From Oxalobacteraceae bacterium UBA4003 (GTDB lineage: Bacteria > Pseudomonadota > Gammaproteobacteria > Burkholderiales > Burkholderiaceae_D): a DNA stretch of 18,532 nucleotides. Positions 14,574 to 18,532 of this stretch are shown one piece after another. A program made the position numbers and the translations under genes. Numbering within the stretch: the stretch's first letter is position 1; every line of letters starts with the position of its first letter. The notes under the pieces are model-generated. The model did no database searches and was not told where the DNA came from. It saw nothing but the letters and a program-made list of their open reading frames with translations. Location: NCBI GenBank assembly GCA_002384815.1, contig DGBN01000049.1, positions 1 to 18,532 of the forward strand, read 5' to 3'.

Positions 14574-14597
14574 ACGCGCACCTGAAGAAGCCTAAGT

Positions 14598-14615
14598 TAT
14601 GCAAAAAAAAGCATA
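14598..14615 (+). repeat. Palindrome at the 5' end of the substrate-binding protein transcript
   Basis: TATGC (14598-14602) and GCATA (14611-14615) flank eight A residues. It is the third copy of the start-proximal TATGC/GCATA element and has the same 18-base span as the oxc core. Confidence 0.55.
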
Positions 14616-14642
14616 TATATAGATTTTCTGAGGAGAAAACCG

Positions 14643-15785
14643 ATGGGCAGGGGATGGAGACAAGTACTACCGGCAGCATTATTGATAACAGGTGTTTTGC
14701 AAGTGGCTTATGCCGAAGATGGCGTCACGGATAACAGCATCCTGATAGGCCAAACCATCGGTCTGACTGGTACAGTCGCCGGCACGGTTAAAGAAATGAA
14801 TGAAGGTGCGCATGCTTATATCGCCGCCGTCAACAAGCAGGGTGGCGTAAATGGCCGCAAGATTGAAATACGTACGTTGGACGATCAGTATTTGCCGGAA
14901 AAATCGCGTGCTAACGCCAAGGTGCTGATAGAGAAGGACAAGGTTTTCGCATTGTTTCAAAGTCGCGGTACGCCGCACACCATTGCGATCCTGCCGCAAC
15001 TGGCGACCAGTAATGTGCCGCTGATTGCACCGAGTACGGGGGCGGAAAGTTTGCATACGCCAGTTAATCGCTGGGTGTTCAATGTCCGGGCAAAGTATCA
15101 GGACGAGGTAGTCAAGGCGATTGAGCATTTCCAAACGCTGGGATTTAAAAACATTGGTTTGCTGACGTACGAAAAGGATGATGCGCTCGGGCTCGATGGG
15201 CTCAATGGTTTTAACAAGGGTATGGCGGAATATAAATTGACGCCTGCTTTCATTGAAATCTTTCCGCGTTTGAAGCCGAACGTGAATGAGGTTGCGCTCA
15301 AGTTGGTAAAAGCAGCGCCGGACGCACTGATCATTGTGAGTTCGGGAGCGAATACGGTAGATGTGATCAAGGCAGTTCGAGCACATGGTGGCAGGATGCA
15401 GATCATGACGCTGTCTAATAACTCGTCACAGGATTTCATCAAGGATCTGGGGCCTGATGCAGCCGGCGTGATTTTGTCGCAAGTGACACCGCCGCCGAAT
15501 TTGGCGTCAAATGGTTTGGGTAAAGAATTCCAGCTTGCGGCGAAGGCTACGGGCGCAACGATTTCTTATGCCGCAATGGAAGGATATTTGTCGGCGAAAG
15601 TCATGGTTGAAGGTTTGCGCCGTGCGGGTCGCAACCTGACGCGCGACGGTTTTATGCGCGGATTGGAAACCATGCAGCGGGTTGATATGGGCGGCTTGTC
15701 GCTCAGCTATAGCGAGAAGGATCACACCGGCAGCAATTTTGTCGAGTTGACCTTGATAGGAAAAGACGGACGATATATACGTTGA
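14643..15785 (+). CDS. Periplasmic substrate-binding protein, branched-chain amino acid ABC type (orphan)
   Basis: The 380-residue protein is exported: hydrophobic residues about 8-21 are followed by a VAYA|ED signal peptidase site after residue 24. The mature part is a type I periplasmic binding fold (Peripla_BP_6, LivK-like), with ILIGQTIGLTGTVAGTVKEMNEGAHAY-type N-terminal ligand-loop residues and a GVNGRKIEI motif typical of the family. No ABC permease or ATPase gene accompanies it in the window. GAGGAG (14630-14635) lies 7 bases before the ATG. It is driven by an Fnr-box promoter shared with oxc and frc2, and the formate dehydrogenase genes follow 170 bases later without a terminator. 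It may bind oxalate, formate or another carboxylate for transport by a distant permease or for sensing. The ligand is unknown. Confidence 0.85.
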   Translation: MGRGWRQVLPAALLITGVLQVAYAEDGVTDNSILIGQTIGLTGTVAGTVKEMNEGAHAYIAAVNKQGGVNGRKIEIRTLDDQYLPEKSRANAKVLIEKDKVFALFQSRGTPHTIAILPQLATSNVPLIAPSTGAESLHTPVNRWVFNVRAKYQDEVVKAIEHFQTLGFKNIGLLTYEKDDALGLDGLNGFNKGMAEYKLTPAFIEIFPRLKPNVNEVALKLVKAAPDALIIVSSGANTVDVIKAVRAHGGRMQIMTLSNNSSQDFIKDLGPDAAGVILSQVTPPPNLASNGLGKEFQLAAKATGATISYAAMEGYLSAKVMVEGLRRAGRNLTRDGFMRGLETMQRVDMGGLSLSYSEKDHTGSNFVELTLIGKDGRYIR

Positions 15786-15851
15786 AAATCCGTTGAAATC
15801 GTCTGCTGTTGGTAGATATTGGTAATGAGCAGGACAGAGTTGGAATGAGGC

Positions 15852-15881
15852 GATCGCAAAGACAGAAAAGTCTTTGCGATC
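15852..15881 (+). other. Perfect 12-bp hairpin between the binding protein and formate dehydrogenase genes
   Basis: GATCGCAAAGAC (15852-15863) pairs exactly with GTCTTTGCGATC (15870-15881) around AGAAAA. No T-tract follows, so complete termination is not expected. It resembles a stabiliser or processing hairpin that would set different mRNA levels on its two sides. Confidence 0.65.
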
Positions 15882-15955
15882 TGTAGGTCGTACAAAGCGC
15901 ACGTTGATAAAACCCGGATAACGGTCCGGTGTTTGTAAGTTGATTAGGAACTATC

Positions 15956-17659
15956 ATGAACCACAAAGTCATCCCAATTGCAGTGCAGGAAGTTGTAAAT
16001 ACAAAAGAGCGTAAACGCCAGGCGCCTAAAGGCCGTCGGGTTGATCCGGTTGCGCTGGAAGAAGTGCGTGCGCTCTTGGGCGATGAATCGCGTCAAGCGG
16101 ATTTGCTGATTGAGCATCTGCACAAGATTCAGGATAAATTTGGTCACTTGGCTTCCAGCCATCTGGCTGCACTGGCGCAGGAAATGCGTCTGGCACAAAC
16201 CGAAGTCTATGAAGTAGCGAGTTTCTATCATCACTTCGATATCGTTAAAGAAGGTGATGCAGCGCCGCAGGCATTGACCGTTCGCGTTTGCGACGGCTTG
16301 TCTTGTGAAATGGGCGGGGCACGCGACTTGCTGGCCAAGCTGCCAAAGATTCTGGGCAAGGAAGTGCGCGTGATCGCGGCACCCTGCGTCGGTCGTTGCG
16401 AACAGGCACCGGTCGTTGTGGTTGGTCAAAACCCGATCATTAATGCAAGCGTTGAAGCAGTGGAAACGGCAGTCGGCAACAATCAGATTACTCAGCCGGC
16501 AGGTGAGGTTGTTGATTTTGTGGAATACAACAAAGTCGGCGGCTACGAGCTGCTGAAAAAATGCATTTCCGGTGAGCGTGATGTTGAGTCCGTCATCAAG
16601 ACGATGGAAGACTCCGGTCTTCGCGGTCTGGGTGGAGCAGGTTTCCCATCCGGTCGCAAATGGCGCATCGTACGTGGCGAAAAAGGTCCACGTTTGATGG
16701 CGGTCAATATTGATGAAGGCGAACCAGGTACGTTCAAGGATCGTGTTTATCTTGAAAAAGATCCGCATCGTTTCCTCGAAGGCATGTTGATCGCAGCATG
16801 GGCAGTCGACATTCAAACAATCTATATTTATCTGCGTGACGAATACCACGGTTGCCGCACCATGCTGGAAGCGGAATTGGCGAAATTGAAAGCCAATCCG
16901 CCTATCGCCAACATGCCGGAAATTTTCCTGCGTCGCGGTGCTGGTGCTTACATCTGCGGTGAAGAATCCGCGATGATCGAATCGATCGAAGGCAAACGCG
17001 GCATGCCACGTTTGCGTCCACCTTACGTGGCGCAAGTTGGTTTGTTCGGCCGCCCTACGCTGGAACACAACTTTGAAACCCTGTACTGGGTACGCGACAT
17101 TCTGGAAAAAGGCGGGGAGTGGTTTACATCGCACGGTCGTCATGGTCGCAAAGGCTTGCGTTCGTACTCGGTCTCAGGTCGTGTCAAAAATCCTGGCGTC
17201 AAACTGGCACCAGCCGGTATCACGATTCAGGAATTGATTGACGAACATTGCGGTGGCATGCTGGAAGGTCAAACCTTCTATGGTTATCTTCCCGGCGGCG
17301 CATCGGGCGGTATTTTGCCAGCATCGATGAACGACATTCCGCTCGATTTTGACACTTTGCAACCATACGGATGCTTCATTGGTTCCGCGGCTGTGATCGT
17401 CATGTCGGATAAAGACACGGCAGTACAGGCAGCGCGCAACATGATGGACTTCTTCAAACACGAATCGTGTGGTCAATGCACACCGTGCCGTGTCGGTACC
17501 GCGAAAGCAGCAGAATTGATCAAGAAACCGAAATGGGATGTTGGTTTGCTGGAAGATCTCTCGTTGGTCATGCGCGATTCGTCGATTTGCGGTTTGGGTC
17601 AGGCTGCACCTAACCCTATCGACTGTGTCGTCAAGTACTTCCCGCATGAGTTGGCTTAA
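15956..17659 (+). CDS. NAD-dependent formate dehydrogenase, fused gamma/beta (NuoE-NuoF-like) subunit
   Basis: The 567-residue diaphorase subunit takes electrons from the alpha subunit and reduces NAD+. Residues about 30-175 are a NuoE-like thioredoxin-fold 2Fe-2S domain with C112, C117, C144 and C148 (VCDGLSCEMGG and APCVGRCEQAP). Residues about 195-567 are NuoF-like: glycine-rich GLRGLGGAGFPSGRKW (221-236) and the FMN/NAD-site NIDEGEPGTFKDR (251-263). GAGAYICGEESAMIESIEGKRG and the 4Fe-4S cysteines C505, C508, C511 and C545 follow. In many bacteria (FdsG, FdsB) these are separate; the fusion resembles the beta subunit of Methylobacterium extorquens FDH1 (about 572 residues). AGGAA (15946-15950) supports the start. 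It is cotranscribed with the alpha gene 31 bases later and oxidises formate released by Frc. Confidence 0.93.
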   Translation: MNHKVIPIAVQEVVNTKERKRQAPKGRRVDPVALEEVRALLGDESRQADLLIEHLHKIQDKFGHLASSHLAALAQEMRLAQTEVYEVASFYHHFDIVKEGDAAPQALTVRVCDGLSCEMGGARDLLAKLPKILGKEVRVIAAPCVGRCEQAPVVVVGQNPIINASVEAVETAVGNNQITQPAGEVVDFVEYNKVGGYELLKKCISGERDVESVIKTMEDSGLRGLGGAGFPSGRKWRIVRGEKGPRLMAVNIDEGEPGTFKDRVYLEKDPHRFLEGMLIAAWAVDIQTIYIYLRDEYHGCRTMLEAELAKLKANPPIANMPEIFLRRGAGAYICGEESAMIESIEGKRGMPRLRPPYVAQVGLFGRPTLEHNFETLYWVRDILEKGGEWFTSHGRHGRKGLRSYSVSGRVKNPGVKLAPAGITIQELIDEHCGGMLEGQTFYGYLPGGASGGILPASMNDIPLDFDTLQPYGCFIGSAAVIVMSDKDTAVQAARNMMDFFKHESCGQCTPCRVGTAKAAELIKKPKWDVGLLEDLSLVMRDSSICGLGQAAPNPIDCVVKYFPHELA

Positions 17660-17690
17660 GCACGTAGCCCCGGATTAAGGTGAAAAGATA

Positions 17691-18532
17691 ATGAACGCAA
17701 TTACCAGAAGCGAAATGGCACAACTCGAAGTGCCGACAGTAACGTTTGAATTGAATGGTCGTGAAGTAACCGGCCGAGCAACTGATACGCTGTTGACCAT
17801 CGCCAAGCGCGAAGGTATCGAGATCCCGCATCTTTGCTACAAAGAAGGCATGGACACAGCAGGTAACTGCCGTGCATGCGTCGTCGAAATCAATGGCGAA
17901 CGCGTCCTGGCTCCTTCGTGCTGCCGCAATCCGACCAACGGTATGAAGGTCAATACCGAAAGCGAACGTGCAGTGAAGTCGCAAAAACTGGTGTTGGAGC
18001 TGTTGCAGTCCGACATGCCGGAAGCCGACTATACGCGCCACAATGAAGTGGACGAATGGGCTGCGAAAATGGAAGTCGGCAAGCCACGCTTTGAAGCACG
18101 TGCAAAAGTCGCTCCTGATTTCTCGCACCCCGCGATGACAGTCAATCTCGACGCATGCATTCAATGTACGCGTTGCGTACGTGCCTGCCGTGACGAGCAA
18201 GAGAACGACGTGATCGGCCTGGCCTTCCGTGGCGATCATGCGAAGATCGTATTTGATATGGACGACCCTATGGGTGCGTCGACTTGCGTCGCTTGCGGCG
18301 AATGCGTACAGGCATGTCCAACCGGTGCTCTGATGCCGGCACGTGACGTTGCGTTGAACGTGCCTGACAAGCAGGTAGATTCCGTCTGCCCATATTGCGG
18401 CGTCGGTTGCCAACTGACTTACAACATCAAAGACAACAAGATTCTCTACGTTGAAGGCCGCGATGGCCCTGCCAACCGTGAGCGCCTGTGCGTCAAGGGT
18501 CGTTACGGTTTCGATTATGCAAACCATCCACA
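17691..18532 (+). CDS. Formate dehydrogenase alpha (catalytic) subunit, N-terminal part
   Basis: The gene runs off the window; about 280 residues are visible. The N-terminus is a NuoG-like 2Fe-2S ferredoxin domain (C49, C60, C63 and C77 or C78, in HLCYKEGMDTAGNCRACVV...SCC). Two 4Fe-4S motifs follow (CIQCTRCVRAC and CVACGECVQACPTG, about residues 155-211). The Mo/W-bisPGD domain then begins with its own 4Fe-4S ligands (CPYCGVGC...LCVKG). The HxxxCxxC segment of the extra NuoG-type cluster is not seen between the first two domains. This subunit oxidises formate to CO2 at a molybdenum or tungsten cofactor and passes electrons to the fused beta subunit. AAGGTGA (17677-17683) precedes the ATG. 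The layout fits an FDH1-like two-subunit enzyme; metal choice cannot be read from this part. Confidence 0.93.
   Translation, partial: MNAITRSEMAQLEVPTVTFELNGREVTGRATDTLLTIAKREGIEIPHLCYKEGMDTAGNCRACVVEINGERVLAPSCCRNPTNGMKVNTESERAVKSQKLVLELLQSDMPEADYTRHNEVDEWAAKMEVGKPRFEARAKVAPDFSHPAMTVNLDACIQCTRCVRACRDEQENDVIGLAFRGDHAKIVFDMDDPMGASTCVACGECVQACPTGALMPARDVALNVPDKQVDSVCPYCGVGCQLTYNIKDNKILYVEGRDGPANRERLCVKGRYGFDYANHP

Noticed and set aside
15786..15955. Separate Fnr-type promoter for the formate dehydrogenase genes
   Set aside because: Only an isolated TTGAT string near 15904 with no matching right half; no box of the shared type is present.

Overview
The window looks like chromosomal DNA of a betaproteobacterium, most likely Oxalobacteraceae (Herminiimonas / Collimonas / Oxalicibacterium type). 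This is inferred from protein similarity remembered from those groups, the Bug/TctC-type transporter and a base composition near one half G+C. No database search was possible. All main genes point the same way except one regulator on the minus strand.

Layout. 1-1102: end of sucC and all of sucD (succinyl-CoA ligase). 1298-3138: a fumarylacetoacetate-hydrolase-fold enzyme and a PanE-type ketoacid reductase, closed by a terminator. 3139-3777: long intergenic region ending in a regulated promoter. 3778-7136: tctC-tctB-tctA, a complete tripartite tricarboxylate-type transporter, closed by a strong terminator. 7257-8140: a cytidylate-kinase-like/BON-domain gene broken by a one-base frameshift. 8131-8739 (minus): a Crp/Fnr-family regulator. 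9009-12299: oxc (oxalyl-CoA decarboxylase) and frc (formyl-CoA transferase), then a terminator. 12939-14255: a second, divergent frc paralogue with its own promoter and terminator. 14643-18532: an orphan periplasmic substrate-binding protein followed by the fused beta/gamma subunit and the start of the alpha subunit of an NAD-dependent formate dehydrogenase; the alpha gene runs off the end.

How it works together. Oxalate enters the cell and Frc moves CoA from formyl-CoA to oxalate. Oxc decarboxylates oxalyl-CoA to formyl-CoA, and the released formate is oxidised to CO2 with NADH by the formate dehydrogenase. The window therefore encodes a whole oxalate-to-CO2 route. No OxlT-type antiporter is present; the TctCBA system is the only complete transporter here.

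Main discovery-type observation. A 14-bp Fnr-like palindrome (TTGAY-N4-GTCAA) occurs in front of tctC, oxc, frc2 and the substrate-binding protein gene. In the last three it lies at exactly the same distance (30.5 bp, centre to first base) from a good -10 hexamer, as expected for class II activation near -41.5. The Crp/Fnr regulator encoded beside oxc carries the recognition-helix residues (E, S, R) that Fnr uses to read TTGA half-sites, so the window looks like a self-contained oxalate regulon. Just downstream of the three predicted start sites is an A-rich-spacer palindrome (TATGC...GCATA type). After it, oxc and frc2 share a hairpin with changed but still pairing stem bases and a conserved 15-nt tail, which suggests a cis-acting leader RNA.
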